Shown here one piece after another: positions 1 through 9,220 of a DNA stretch of 64,000 nucleotides. Within the stretch, counting starts at the first letter, position 1, and each line of letters opens with the position of its first letter. This stretch comes from Pseudomonas sp. dw_612 (GTDB lineage: Bacteria > Pseudomonadota > Gammaproteobacteria > Pseudomonadales > Pseudomonadaceae): NCBI RefSeq assembly GCF_018449725.1, contig NZ_JAAVVC010000001.1, positions 620,001 through 684,000 on the forward strand, given 5' to 3'. The notes under the pieces are model-generated. The model worked only from the letters and a program-made list of their open reading frames with translations. It was not told the origin of the DNA and made no database searches. The position numbers and the translations under genes were made by a program.

Positions 1-650
1 TCTACGACACCCAAAGCGCGGCGGTCATTGGCCTGCATGGCGACTTCATTGCCGGTGCGCGCCTGGACAACCTGCTGTCGTGCTACGCCGGCCTGCAAGC
101 GTTGCTGACCACCGAAACCGACGAAACCTGCGTGTTCGTGGCCAACGATCACGAAGAAGTCGGTTCCTGTTCGGCCTGCGGTGCCGATGGCCCGATGCTG
201 GAGCAGACCTTGCGTCGTCTGTTGCCTGAGGGTGATGAATTCGTACGCACCATTCAGAAATCCCTGCTGGTCTCGGCGGACAACGCCCACGGCGTGCACC
301 CGAACTACGCTGAGAAGCACGACGCCAACCACGGCCCGAAACTCAACGCCGGCCCGGTGATCAAGGTCAACAGCAACCAGCGCTACGCCACCAACAGCGA
401 AACCGCCGGGTTCTTCCGCCATCTGTGCATGGCCGAAGAAGTCCCGGTGCAAAGCTTCGTGGTGCGCAGCGACATGGGCTGCGGCTCGACCATCGGCCCG
501 ATCACCGCCAGCCATCTGGGCGTGCGCACCGTGGACATCGGCCTGCCGACCTTCGCCATGCACTCGATCCGCGAACTGTGCGGCAGCCACGACCTGGCCC
601 ACCTGGTCAAAGTGCTGAGCGCGTTCTACGCCTGCCGCGAATTGCCGTAA
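1..650 (+). CDS. apeB: M18 family aminopeptidase, 3' part (5' end outside window)
   Basis: The frame is open from base 3, so this is the C-terminal 215 residues of a longer gene. M18 (aspartyl aminopeptidase-like) zinc peptidases remove N-terminal residues from peptides in the cytoplasm. Family marks seen: ARLDNL near the start, the metal/catalytic segment NDHEEVGS, the [15 protein letters not shown] segment, and the late MHSIRE histidine. The length from ARLDNL to the stop fits the usual ~430-residue family. A REP pair follows the stop, so the gene probably ends its transcription unit here. The family call is firm; the symbol follows Pseudomonas usage. Confidence 0.9.
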   Translation, partial: YDTQSAAVIGLHGDFIAGARLDNLLSCYAGLQALLTTETDETCVFVANDHEEVGSCSACGADGPMLEQTLRRLLPEGDEFVRTIQKSLLVSADNAHGVHPNYAEKHDANHGPKLNAGPVIKVNSNQRYATNSETAGFFRHLCMAEEVPVQSFVVRSDMGCGSTIGPITASHLGVRTVDIGLPTFAMHSIRELCGSHDLAHLVKVLSAFYACRELP

Positions 651-666
651 CTGCTGGATCAAAAGC

Positions 667-732
667 TTCGCGAGCAAGCCCGCTCCCACATTTGGAATGC
701 ATTTCCATGTGGGAGCGGGCTTGCTCGCGAAG
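667..732. repeat. REP inverted pair
   Basis: Two head-to-head copies of the CTTCGCGAGCAAGCCCGC / GCGGGCTTGCTCGCGAAG unit flank a short centre and can form a long hairpin. A degenerate third, single unit with the CTCCTACAGG ending follows at about 741-773. Confidence 0.9.
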
Positions 733-839
733 GCGATCTCAAGGGCCATCGCGGGCAAGCCATGCTCCTACAGGTGTTTACCACCAGTCGCCAAAAAGCC
801 ACCTAGACTTAAAGCATTCCCTACGACAAGGCTGTCGCC

Positions 840-1016
840 ATGATCTCGATGTCTTCGTTCCACGCCATGCTGATCCCCATTCTCGCCGGTATGATCATGC
901 TGGCCATCGGCTTCAATTTCCGTGACAAGAATGCCGGCGTGTTCGCCATGTGGCTCGGCATGCTGATGATCCTCGCCACGGTTGTTTACAAGATCCTGGC
1001 CAAACTCAACGAATAA
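840..1016 (+). CDS. Small membrane protein, 58 aa
   Basis: Short ORF between apeB and the MscS gene. It encodes two hydrophobic stretches (about residues 8-22 and 34-50) separated by a polar FRDKNAG turn, ending KILAKLNE, so a two-helix hairpin inner-membrane protein is likely. ACAAGG lies a suitable distance before the ATG; a second in-frame ATG at 849 is possible. Clean membrane-protein composition and tight placement argue that it is real. No family recognised. Confidence 0.6.
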   Translation: MISMSSFHAMLIPILAGMIMLAIGFNFRDKNAGVFAMWLGMLMILATVVYKILAKLNE

Positions 1017-1093
1017 ATCCATGCGCCCGCTCGCATTGATTTTGACGGGCTCGTACACTCGGCCGATCCGCTCTTCCCGAGGTTGACCGCCTA

Positions 1094-3256
1094 GTGTTCG
1101 CTCGTCTTTTCGCCCTGCCGTGTTTCCTCCTTGTCTGCCTCATGACGCTGCTGCCGATCGCGTCTGCCCAGGCGGTCAGCTTGCCGGGGCTGCTCAGTAA
1201 CTCGTCGAAGACCCAGCCCGAAGCCCAGGAACCCCTGGGGCAATCCCTCGACGAAGTCATCAAGTCCCTGGAAAACGATCAGCAACGCAGCAAATTGCTG
1301 GCGGACCTGAAGAAGCTGCGCGACGTCACCAAAAAGGCTCAACCCGCCTCCGAAGTCGGTGTCCTCGGTCTGATCGGCGGCACCCTCGCCAGTTTCGAAA
1401 AACAGTTTTCCGGCGCCGACAGCCCCATCACACGCTGGTCCGAAGAGTTCGATCTGGCCAAGGAAGAACTCTCGGCACTGATGCTGCCGGCCAATGAATG
1501 GCTGCCGATCATCTTTGCCTTTGCCATGATCCTGATGGTCTGGAGCCTGCTCGCCGCCGCGCTGATCTGGCTCGGCCACCGGGTGCGCATGCGTTTCGGC
1601 CTCACCGAAGAACTGCCGCAACACCCCAAGGCCCTCGACATGCTGCGCTTTGCCCTGCGCAAGCTCGGGCCGTGGCTGATTGCGCTGGTGATGACGGTCT
1701 ACATGACCTACGCGCTGCCCTCGTCATTGGGCAAAAGCCTGGCGATGGTGTTGGCCTATGCGCTGGTGGTCGGCACCTGTTTCTCGGCGATCTGCGTGAT
1801 TGCCTTTTCCGTGCTCGACGGGCCGCATCGCCACCGCGCCTTGTACATCCTGCGCCATCAAGCCTTCCGGCCGCTGTGGCTGATCGGCAGTTTCGCCGCG
1901 TTCGGTGAAGCCTTGAGCGATCCGCGTCTGGTGGCCAGCCTCGGCAGCCATCTCGCGCATTCCGCCGCAACCATTGCCAATGTCCTCGCGGCACTGTCCA
2001 CCGGGTTGTTTATCCTGCGTTTCCGCCGCCCGATCGCGCACTTGATCCGCAACCAGCCACTGTCCCGGCGCCTGACCCGCCGCGCCTTGAGCGACACCAT
2101 CGATATCCTCGGCACCTTCTGGTACGTGCCGGCGCTGGTGCTGGTGTGCATTTCGCTGTTTGCCACGTTCATCTCGGCGGGCGATACCAGCACCGCGTTG
2201 CGCCAGTCGCTGATTTGTACCGTGCTGCTGGTGTTGTGCATGGTCATCAACGGATTGGTCCGCCGGCACTCGCTCAAACCGCAAAAGGGCGTAAAACGTC
2301 ACGCGTTGTATTCCGAGCGCCTGAAAAGCTTCTGCTACACCCTCGCCCACCTGATGGTGTGGCTGGTGTTCATCGAACTGGGCCTGCGGGTCTGGGGCAT
2401 GTCGCTGATTGCCTTCACCGAAGGCGAAGGGCATGAAGTCAGCGTCAAGTTGTTCAGCCTCGCCGGCACGCTGATTTTCGCCTGGCTGATCTGGATTCTC
2501 AGCGACACCGCCGTGCACCACGCCCTCACCCGCTCGCGCAAAGGCCTGGCCAATGCGCGGGCGCAGACGATGATGCCGCTGATCCGCAACGTGCTGTTCG
2601 TGGCGATTTTCATCATTGCGCTGATCGTTGCGCTGGCGAACATGGGCATGAACGTCACGCCACTGCTGGCCGGTGCCGGTGTGATCGGCCTAGCCATCGG
2701 TTTCGGTGCGCAGTCGCTGGTCGCAGACTTGATCACCGGTCTGTTCATCATCATTGAAGACTCCTTGGCCATCGACGACTACGTGGACGTCGGCGGTCAC
2801 CTGGGCACCGTCGAAGGCCTGACCATCCGCACCGTACGCCTGCGGGACATCGACGGCATCGTCCATACCATCCCGTTCAGCGAAATCAAAAGCATCAAGA
2901 ACTACTCCCGGGAGTTCGGCTACGCGATTTTCCGGGTGGCGGTGCCCTACAACATGGAAATCGACGACGCGATCAAGTTGATGCGCGAAGTCGGCCAGAA
3001 GATGCGCACCGATCCGCTGCAACGGCGCAACATCTGGTCGCCGCTGGAGATTCAGGGTGTGGAGAGTTTCGAGTCCGGCAGCGCGATTCTGCGCGCCCGG
3101 TTCAAGACCGCGCCGATCAAGCAGTGGGAAGTTTCGCGGGCGTTCAATTTGTCGTTGAAGCGGCATCTGGATGAGGCCGGGCTGGATCTGGCGACGCCCA
3201 GGATGAGTGTTCAGGTGGTGACGGCGGGTGGTGGGCCTCAGAAAGAACAGGAGTGA
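1094..3256 (+). CDS. Large MscS-family mechanosensitive channel
   Basis: 720-residue member of the MscS superfamily, with an N-terminal signal peptide (ending near ASAQA), a periplasmic region of about 110 residues, roughly ten predicted membrane helices, and the conserved pore-lining helix and beta domain: GFGAQSLVADLITGLF (from about residue 535), then DYVDVGGHLGTVEGLTIRTV and the C-terminal alpha/beta domain. It probably opens under membrane tension to release solutes during hypo-osmotic shock. The start is GTG with a CGAGG ribosome site upstream; it is chosen because the signal peptide begins directly there. It is longer than E. coli MscS (286 aa) and resembles the YbiO/YjeP size class. 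A REP pair follows. Confidence 0.85.
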   Translation: MFARLFALPCFLLVCLMTLLPIASAQAVSLPGLLSNSSKTQPEAQEPLGQSLDEVIKSLENDQQRSKLLADLKKLRDVTKKAQPASEVGVLGLIGGTLASFEKQFSGADSPITRWSEEFDLAKEELSALMLPANEWLPIIFAFAMILMVWSLLAAALIWLGHRVRMRFGLTEELPQHPKALDMLRFALRKLGPWLIALVMTVYMTYALPSSLGKSLAMVLAYALVVGTCFSAICVIAFSVLDGPHRHRALYILRHQAFRPLWLIGSFAAFGEALSDPRLVASLGSHLAHSAATIANVLAALSTGLFILRFRRPIAHLIRNQPLSRRLTRRALSDTIDILGTFWYVPALVLVCISLFATFISAGDTSTALRQSLICTVLLVLCMVINGLVRRHSLKPQKGVKRHALYSERLKSFCYTLAHLMVWLVFIELGLRVWGMSLIAFTEGEGHEVSVKLFSLAGTLIFAWLIWILSDTAVHHALTRSRKGLANARAQTMMPLIRNVLFVAIFIIALIVALANMGMNVTPLLAGAGVIGLAIGFGAQSLVADLITGLFIIIEDSLAIDDYVDVGGHLGTVEGLTIRTVRLRDIDGIVHTIPFSEIKSIKNYSREFGYAIFRVAVPYNMEIDDAIKLMREVGQKMRTDPLQRRNIWSPLEIQGVESFESGSAILRARFKTAPIKQWEVSRAFNLSLKRHLDEAGLDLATPRMSVQVVTAGGGPQKEQE

Positions 3257-3268
3257 CTGGGCGGGCCT

Positions 3269-3334
3269 CTTCGCGAGCAAGCCCGCTCCCACAGGGGAAT
3301 GCATTTCAAATGTGGGAGCGGGCTTGCTCGCGAA
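3269..3334. repeat. REP inverted pair
   Basis: Same family as the 667-732 pair: inverted GCGAGCAAGCCCGCTCCCACA arms separated by about 15 bases, lying between two convergent genes. Confidence 0.9.
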
Positions 3335-3369
3335 AGGGTCGACTCGGCCTTCCAGACAAACCCGACCAG

Positions 3370-4083
3370 TCAAACCACATCCACCCCCACATGAATCGCA
3401 TCATGCCGCCAAAACTCCAGGTCACAATCGATCAACCGCTCATGCTGATCGTAGTTAACCCGGGCAATCCGTAACCCCGGACTCCCCACCGACACCCGCA
3501 AAGCTGCCGCCGCATCCACCGACAACGACGTCGGCACAATCTCGAACCGCACCCGCCCGTAGTGCAGATCGTAGTGCCGCGCGTACAGCTCGGTAATCGA
3601 CTGATTCAAATCAAAGTCCAGAATCCCCGGGAAGAACTGCGGGTTCAGATAGTGCTCCACGTACAACACCAGTCGGCCATCAATGCGCCGTGAACGGCAA
3701 ATCTGGATCACGCTCGACAACGCCGGCAACTGCAACCAGGCACACACCGCCGCCGACGCCGGCTGCAAGCGCGCTGAAATCACCTCAGTAGACGGCACCC
3801 GGCCCTGGGCGCTGACCATCGCGTGAAAGTGGCTGCGCTGCATCAGATTATAGGCCAGGCGCGGCGGCGAGACGAACCAGCCACGGCGTTCCTCGCGATA
3901 AATCTGTCCCTGCGCTTCCAACTGCAACAACGCTTCACGCACGGTGATCCGCGTGGTCCCGAACAACTCACTGAGCTTGCGCTCGGCCGGCAGTTTGCTG
4001 CCCGCCGCCAACAGGCCGTGGTCGAGCTGCTCCTGCAACACCTGGCCAATGGCTGTCACCGCTTTTGTTGCCTCATCGCGCAT
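3370..4083 (-). CDS. GntR-family regulator with UTRA ligand domain
   Basis: 237 residues: an N-terminal winged helix-turn-helix (about 10-75, with KLSELFGTTRITVREALLQLE) followed by a UTRA small-molecule sensing domain (about 90-230), the HutC/PhnF subfamily layout. It lies divergent from the transport operon beginning at 4445, so it most likely controls that operon in response to the transported compound. The intergenic region carries two copies of a CTAGACCA half-site (see the operators). Regulator type is firm, target is inference, and the effector is unknown. Confidence 0.85.
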   Translation of the reverse strand: MRDEATKAVTAIGQVLQEQLDHGLLAAGSKLPAERKLSELFGTTRITVREALLQLEAQGQIYREERRGWFVSPPRLAYNLMQRSHFHAMVSAQGRVPSTEVISARLQPASAAVCAWLQLPALSSVIQICRSRRIDGRLVLYVEHYLNPQFFPGILDFDLNQSITELYARHYDLHYGRVRFEIVPTSLSVDAAAALRVSVGSPGLRIARVNYDQHERLIDCDLEFWRHDAIHVGVDVV

Positions 4084-4096
4084 TAACGTTACCTAT

Positions 4097-4110
4097 CTGG
4101 ACTAGACCAG
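4097..4110. promoter_or_regulatory. Candidate operator, regulator-proximal
   Basis: CTGGACTAGACCAG is an imperfect palindrome 14 bases upstream of the GntR-family start codon. GntR/UTRA regulators commonly bind TGGTCTAGACCA-like palindromes, and CTAGACCA recurs at the far end of this intergenic region. Confidence 0.45.
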
Positions 4111-4387
4111 CACTGTTTCAGGGCAGAACCGCACGGCAAATCCGGCTCAACGGCATTCTGCAAGCCTAGGCAGTGCAGATGACTGATAGATGACAAAGCT
4201 ACCCAACGGTCATTTTTACGATCGCTTAAAAACTTGCAATACATCGGCCAAGTCCCTTGCCGCATGGGCCTTTACCCATGGTCTACGCTTACCGGGCACC
4301 CGCCAATTGCCGGTAAATAAAAGTCCCGTTGGGCGACGAGCGACATGAAAGTGTCATGCAGCCCGCTTAAATTGGCTCGTGTATTGC

Positions 4388-4401
4388 TGACCTAGACCAA
4401 C
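4388..4401. promoter_or_regulatory. Candidate operator, operon-proximal
   Basis: ACCTAGACCAA sits 44-57 bases upstream of the binding-protein start codon at 4445 and matches the site near the regulator over CTAGACCA. The rest of the 361-base gap (4084-4444) holds no gene that I can see. Confidence 0.45.
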
Positions 4402-4444
4402 ACAACCGCAATCGCAGCGTTGAAAACGCCCAAAGGAGCTTCGG

Positions 4445-5512
4445 ATGAAACAGCTTTTCCTGGCATCACTGTTAGGCTCGACCATTGCCATGTGCACCGC
4501 CGCCATGGCTGCTGATACGGATTTGAAAACCCTCGAAGCCGCTGCGAAAGCGGAAGGCGCCGTCAACAGCGTCGGCATGCCCGATGACTGGGCCAACTGG
4601 AAAGGCACCTGGGATGACCTGGCCAAGAACTACGGCCTGAAGCACATCGACACCGACATGAGCTCGGCCCAGGAAATCGCCAAGTTCGCCGCTGAAAAAG
4701 ACAACGCCAGCGCCGACATCGGCGACGTCGGTGCCGCTTTCGGCCCGATCGCGGTCAAGCAAGGCGTGGTGCAACCGTACAAGCCAAGCACCTGGGCACA
4801 AGTCCCGGACTGGGCCAAGGATAAGGACGGTAACTGGGCCCTGGCCTACACCGGCACCATCGCATTCATCGTCAACAAAAAGCTGCTGCACGGTTCCGAA
4901 GCACCGACCAAATGGGCTGATCTGAAGACCGGTAAATATAAAGTCTCCATCGGTGACGTGAGCACCGCCGCCCAAGCCGCCAACGGCGTATTGGCCGCTG
5001 CACTGGCCAACGGTGGCGACGAGAAGAACCTGCAACCGGCCCTGTTGCTGTTCGCCGACATCGCCAAGCAAGGTCGCCTGTCGATGGCCAACCCGACCAT
5101 CGCCACCATGGAAAAAGGCGAGATCGAAGTCGGCGTGGTCTGGGACTTCAACGGTCTGAGCTACAAAGCGAAGATGGCTAACCCGGATGACTACGTCGTG
5201 CTGATCCCGTCCGATGGCTCGGTGATTTCCGGCTACACCACCATCATCAACAAATACGCGAAGAACCCGAACGCCGCCAAGCTGACCCGCGAATACATCT
5301 TCAGCGACGCCGGCCAGATCAACCTGGCGCGCGGCAACGCCCGTCCGATCCGCGCCGAGCACCTGCAACTGCCGGCCGACGTCCAGGCCAAGTTGCTGCC
5401 GAACGAGCAGTACAAAAAAGTAACGCCGATCAAAGATGCTGACGCATGGGAAAAGACTTCCAAGGCTCTGCCACAGAAGTGGAACGAAGAAGTCATCGTC
5501 GAAATGAAATGA
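4445..5512 (+). CDS. ABC transporter periplasmic substrate-binding protein
   Basis: 355 residues with a clear Sec signal peptide (cleavage after CTAAMAA) and a family-1/PotD-like bacterial solute-binding fold. Segments such as IGDVGAAFGPIAVKQGVVQPY and ALAYTGTIAFIVNKKLL match the iron/putrescine/2-aminoethylphosphonate group. AAAGGAG precedes the ATG. It heads an operon with a phosphodiesterase-like enzyme, two permeases and an ATPase, so it delivers the substrate of that importer. An organophosphorus substrate is inferred from the adjacent hydrolase and the PhnF-like regulator; it is not shown by the sequence. Confidence 0.85.
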   Translation: MKQLFLASLLGSTIAMCTAAMAADTDLKTLEAAAKAEGAVNSVGMPDDWANWKGTWDDLAKNYGLKHIDTDMSSAQEIAKFAAEKDNASADIGDVGAAFGPIAVKQGVVQPYKPSTWAQVPDWAKDKDGNWALAYTGTIAFIVNKKLLHGSEAPTKWADLKTGKYKVSIGDVSTAAQAANGVLAAALANGGDEKNLQPALLLFADIAKQGRLSMANPTIATMEKGEIEVGVVWDFNGLSYKAKMANPDDYVVLIPSDGSVISGYTTIINKYAKNPNAAKLTREYIFSDAGQINLARGNARPIRAEHLQLPADVQAKLLPNEQYKKVTPIKDADAWEKTSKALPQKWNEEVIVEMK

Positions 5513-5540
5513 TGCGGTAGCACAAACACTGGGAAACCAA

Positions 5541-5630
5541 TGTGGGAGCGGGCTTGCTCGCGAAGACGGTGTGTCAGTCAACACATGTGTTGAATGTGAA
5601 ACCGTCTTCGCGAGCAAGCCCGCTCCCACA
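5541..5630. repeat. REP inverted pair inside the transport operon
   Basis: Inverted TGTGGGAGCGGGCTTGCTCG arms with a ~35-base centre, placed between the binding-protein stop and the phosphodiesterase start. Such hairpins often protect upstream mRNA from 3' decay, which would favour higher binding-protein levels. Confidence 0.9.
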
Positions 5631-5685
5631 CTGGACCGAGTTGAATTCAAGTTCTTGTCATTCTGTTTTGCGGAGTTTTGCCCCT

Positions 5686-6492
5686 ATGAAGCACAACGTC
5701 ATCCTTGTCGTGCTCGACGGCCTCAACTACGAGGTCGCGCGCCACGCCATGGGGCACCTGCAGGCTTACGTTGGCGCAGGACGCGCGGCGCTTTACAAAC
5801 TGGAATGCGAACTGCCGGCCCTGTCTCGACCACTGTATGAATGCATCCTGACCGGCGTTCCGCCGATCGTCAGTGGCATCGTCCACAACAACGTCTCGCG
5901 CCTGTCCAACCAGCGCAGCATCTATCACTACGCCACCGACGCCGGCCTGACCACCGCCGCCGCGGCCTATCACTGGGTCAGCGAGTTGTACAACCGCTCA
6001 CCGTTCGTGGAGGCTCGGGATCGTCACACGGACGACCCGACACTGCCGATCCAGCACGGGCATTTCTACTGGAACGATCACTACCCCGACTCGCACCTGT
6101 TCGCCGACGCGGAACACCTGCGCCTGCGCCACACGCCGAACTTTCTGTTGATCCACCCCATGAACATCGACGACGCCGGGCACAAGCACGGCCTCGACAC
6201 CCCGCAATACCGCAACAGCGCGCGCTTCGCCGACATCTTCCTCGCGGATTACCTGCAACGCTGGCTCGACGCCGGTTACCAGGTGCTGGTGACCGCCGAC
6301 CACGGCATGAACAACGACCGCTCCCATAACGGCCTGCTACCGGAAGAGCGCGAAGTGCCGCTGTTCGTCCTCGGCGACGCCTTCAGCTTCAACGCCGGCG
6401 CCTCGCCGAAACAGACCGAAATCTGCGGCACCGTCTGCGAACTGCTGGGTGTGCCCCACGACAAACCTGTGTGCCGGGAGCTGCTCAAGTGA
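5686..6492 (+). CDS. Alkaline-phosphatase-superfamily phosphodiesterase/pyrophosphatase-like enzyme
   Basis: 268 residues of the nucleotide pyrophosphatase/phosphodiesterase type. Metal-site motifs: VVLDGLN near the start (D11), DDAGHKHG in the middle and TADHGMNND late. The nucleophile region reads PALSRPLYECILTGVPP, which aligns with the family PTxTxPNxxxLxTGxxP segment but has Ser47 where Thr is usual. No signal peptide is evident, so hydrolysis would be cytoplasmic, after import. An open frame continues upstream through the REP pair, but the ATG at 5686 starts the recognisable domain. The gene overlaps the next by 4 bases (GTGA). Confidence 0.8.
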   Translation: MKHNVILVVLDGLNYEVARHAMGHLQAYVGAGRAALYKLECELPALSRPLYECILTGVPPIVSGIVHNNVSRLSNQRSIYHYATDAGLTTAAAAYHWVSELYNRSPFVEARDRHTDDPTLPIQHGHFYWNDHYPDSHLFADAEHLRLRHTPNFLLIHPMNIDDAGHKHGLDTPQYRNSARFADIFLADYLQRWLDAGYQVLVTADHGMNNDRSHNGLLPEEREVPLFVLGDAFSFNAGASPKQTEICGTVCELLGVPHDKPVCRELLK

Positions 6493-7334
6493 ATTCCATC
6501 TCTCGCGGCAAATGGCTGGCCGTCTTATGCCTGGTGCCCTTCGCGCTGTTCTTTATCGTGTTCGAAATCGCCCCGCTGGTGTGGGTGATGATCAACAGCC
6601 TGCAATCGGAAGAATTCGGCTGGGGCATCGAAAACTTCACCAAGATCTTCAGTTCGAAGTTCTATTTGCAGGCGATCCAGTACAGCCTCGAGATCAGTTT
6701 CTGGTCCAGCGTGTTCGGGATCATCATCGCGGTGCTTGGCGCCTATTCCCTGCGCCGGGTCGACTCGAAGCTGCGCAACTTCGTCAACGCCTTCGCCAAC
6801 ATGACCAGCAACTTCGCCGGCGTGCCGTTGGCCTTCGCGTTCATCATTCTGCTGGGCTTCAACGGCAGCTTCACCATCATGTTGAAGCAGGCCGGGATCA
6901 TTCAGGATTTCAACCTGTACTCGAAAACCGGGCTGATCATTCTCTACACCTACTTCCAGATTCCCCTGGGCGTGCTGCTGCTCTACCCGGCCTTCGATGC
7001 GTTGCGTGAAGACTGGCGCGAGTCCGCTGAACTGCTCGGCGCCAGCGGCTGGCAGTTCTGGCGTCACATCGGCTTACCGGTGCTGACCCCGGCGCTGCTC
7101 GGCACCTTCGTGATCCTGCTGGCCAACGCCCTCGGCGCCTACGCTACGGTCTACGCGCTGACCACCGGCAACTTCAACGTGCTGCCGATCCGCATTGCGG
7201 CAATGGTGTCCGGTGACATTTCCCTCGATCCGAACCTGGCCAGTGCCCTGGCCGTGGTGCTGGTGGCGTTGATGACCCTGGTGACCGTCGTGCATCAGTT
7301 GCTGTTGAAGAGGAGCTACCATGTCTCGCGCTGA
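6489..7334 (+). CDS. ABC transporter permease, subunit 1
   Basis: 281 residues, six predicted membrane helices and the binding-protein-dependent permease loop (EAA-like region: ALREDWRESAELLGASGWQFWRHIGLPVLTPALLG). GTG start overlapping the upstream TGA (GTGA) is chosen because it gives MNSISRGKW followed at once by helix 1; an earlier in-frame GTG at 6471 is less likely. It overlaps the next permease by 14 bases, consistent with coupled translation of a heterodimeric channel. Confidence 0.85.
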   Translation: MNSISRGKWLAVLCLVPFALFFIVFEIAPLVWVMINSLQSEEFGWGIENFTKIFSSKFYLQAIQYSLEISFWSSVFGIIIAVLGAYSLRRVDSKLRNFVNAFANMTSNFAGVPLAFAFIILLGFNGSFTIMLKQAGIIQDFNLYSKTGLIILYTYFQIPLGVLLLYPAFDALREDWRESAELLGASGWQFWRHIGLPVLTPALLGTFVILLANALGAYATVYALTTGNFNVLPIRIAAMVSGDISLDPNLASALAVVLVALMTLVTVVHQLLLKRSYHVSR

Positions 7335-8121
7335 TCTGGGCCCCGTCGGTGTCTACCACCGGGTCGTGGTGTATTTGCTGTTCGCCATTCTGTTGCTGCC
7401 GCTTGCGGGTACGTTGATCTACTCGATCGCCAGCAGTTGGTCGGCGACCATTTTGCCCAGCGGCTTCACTTTCAAATGGTACGTGCAGCTGTGGAGTGAT
7501 CCGCGCTTCCTGCACGCGTTCGGGCAATCGCTGCTGGTGTGTGTCGGTGCGCTGATTCTGTCGGTGGTGCTGATTCTGCCGCTGCTGTTTGTGGTGCATT
7601 ACCACTTTCCGAAACTCGACGCGCTGATGAACATCCTGATCCTGCTGCCCTTCGCGGTGCCTCCGGTGGTGTCGTCGGTGGGGCTGTTGCAGCTTTATGG
7701 GTCCGGGCCGTTTGCGATGGTCGGGACGCCGTGGATCCTGATCGGTTGCTACTTCACCGTAGCGCTGCCGTTCATGTACCGCGCGATCACCAACAACCTG
7801 CAAGCGATCAACCTGCGCGACCTGATGGACGCCGCCCAACTGCTCGGCGCCAGCACCTTTCAAGCGGCGATCCTGGTGGTGCTGCCGAACCTGCGCAAGG
7901 GCCTGATGGTGGCGCTGCTGCTGTCGTTCTCGTTCCTGTTCGGCGAGTTCGTGTTCGCCAACATCCTCGTCGGCACCCGCTATGAAACCCTGCAGGTCTA
8001 CCTCAACAACATGCGTAACAGCAGCGGCCATTTCACCAGTGCGCTGGTGATTTCCTACTTCTTCTTTGTGCTGGTTCTGACCTGGGCGGCCAATATCTTG
8101 AACAAGGACAAAAGCGAATGA
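7321..8121 (+). CDS. ABC transporter permease, subunit 2
   Basis: 266 residues, six predicted helices, EAA-loop-like segment NLRDLMDAAQLLGASTFQAAILVVLPNLRKGL. It pairs with the preceding permease and is closest to spermidine/AEP-type permeases (PotC/PhnV-like). GAGGAG precedes the ATG inside the upstream gene; the stop overlaps the ATPase start by four bases (ATGA). Confidence 0.85.
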   Translation: MSRADLGPVGVYHRVVVYLLFAILLLPLAGTLIYSIASSWSATILPSGFTFKWYVQLWSDPRFLHAFGQSLLVCVGALILSVVLILPLLFVVHYHFPKLDALMNILILLPFAVPPVVSSVGLLQLYGSGPFAMVGTPWILIGCYFTVALPFMYRAITNNLQAINLRDLMDAAQLLGASTFQAAILVVLPNLRKGLMVALLLSFSFLFGEFVFANILVGTRYETLQVYLNNMRNSSGHFTSALVISYFFFVLVLTWAANILNKDKSE

Positions 8122-9107
8122 GCTACGTCAGCGTCCAACACCTTCAAAAGAATTACGCAGGCACCACGGTGTTCAGCGACATCAACTGCGAAATCCAGAA
8201 GGGCGAATTCGTCACCCTCCTAGGCCCGTCCGGTTGCGGCAAGTCCACGCTGCTGCGTTGCATCGCCGGGCTGACCTCGGTGGATGGCGGCAAGATCCTG
8301 CTCGATGGCGTCGATATCGTGCCGCTGAGCCCGCAGAAACGCGGGATTGGCATGGTGTTCCAGAGCTACGCACTGTTTCCGAACATGACCGTGGAACAGA
8401 ACGTCGCCTTCGGATTGCGCATGCAAAAGGTCAATGCCGACGACAGCCATAAACGCGTCGCCGAAGTGCTGAAACTGGTGGAGTTGAATGACTTCGCGGG
8501 CCGTTATCCGCATCAGATGTCCGGTGGCCAATGCCAGCGTGTTGCCCTGGCCCGCTCGCTGGTCACTCGTCCACGGTTGTTGCTGCTGGATGAACCGTTG
8601 TCGGCCCTGGATGCGCGGATTCGCAAGCACTTGCGCGAACAGATCCGTGCGATCCAGCGCGAACTCGGCCTGACCACGATCTTCGTCACACACGATCAGG
8701 AAGAAGCCCTGACCATGTCTGACCGCATTTTCCTGATGAATCAGGGAAAGATCGTACAAAGCGGCGACGCCGAAACCCTCTACACCGCGCCGGTGGATGT
8801 GTTCGCCGCCGGTTTCATCGGCAACTACAACCTGCTGGACGCCGACGCCGCCTCGAAACTGCTGCAACGGCCGATCACCCACCGCATCGCCATTCGCCCG
8901 GAGGCCATCGAGCTGAGCCTCAACGGCGAACTCGATGCGCAAATCCGCAGCCACAGCCTGCTGGGCAACGTGATTCGCTACCGGATCGAAGCCCGGGGCG
9001 TGGAATTGGTGGTGGATGTGCTCAACCGCTCGGCGGCGGATCTGCACCCCGATGGTCAGCGCCTGGCACTTTCCATCGATCCGACGGCACTGTGTAAGGT
9101 GGCTTGA
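8118..9107 (+). CDS. ABC transporter ATP-binding protein
   Basis: 329 residues. Walker A GPSGCGKST at about 36-44, Q-loop in VFQSYALFPNMTVEQNV, signature MSGGQCQRVALARSL (M in place of the usual L), Walker B LLLLDEPLSALDA, H-loop FVTHDQEEA, then a TOBE-type C-terminal domain. It energises the importer made by the two preceding permeases. The final gene of the strictly overlapping block. Confidence 0.9.
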   Translation: MSYVSVQHLQKNYAGTTVFSDINCEIQKGEFVTLLGPSGCGKSTLLRCIAGLTSVDGGKILLDGVDIVPLSPQKRGIGMVFQSYALFPNMTVEQNVAFGLRMQKVNADDSHKRVAEVLKLVELNDFAGRYPHQMSGGQCQRVALARSLVTRPRLLLLDEPLSALDARIRKHLREQIRAIQRELGLTTIFVTHDQEEALTMSDRIFLMNQGKIVQSGDAETLYTAPVDVFAAGFIGNYNLLDADAASKLLQRPITHRIAIRPEAIELSLNGELDAQIRSHSLLGNVIRYRIEARGVELVVDVLNRSAADLHPDGQRLALSIDPTALCKVA

Positions 9108-9112
9108 AAGCA

Positions 9113-9199
9113 GCGGCAAGTTTCAAGCTGCAAGCTTCAAGTTGTAGACTGCTGCCCTTAAATTCACTCTTGCAGCTTCAAGCTTGAAGCTTGGAGCTG
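9113..9199. repeat. Inverted repeat of the GCAGCTTCAAGCTTGAAGCT type
   Basis: Overlapping copies of CAAGCTTCAAG / CTTGAAGCTTG flank a short centre and can fold into a hairpin. It is a different family from the GCGAGCAAGC REP units and separates the ATPase from the HAD gene. Confidence 0.7.
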
Positions 9200-9220
9200 T
9201 TCTCGAAGAGAACCGCCCTA

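Noticed and set aside
4472..5650. 392-codon minus-strand frame opposite the solute-binding protein
   Set aside because: Antisense shadow with unlikely composition that also reads through a REP pair.
5542..5685. N-terminal extension of the phosphodiesterase frame
   Set aside because: The extension is translated REP sequence; the family domain starts at the ATG at 5686.
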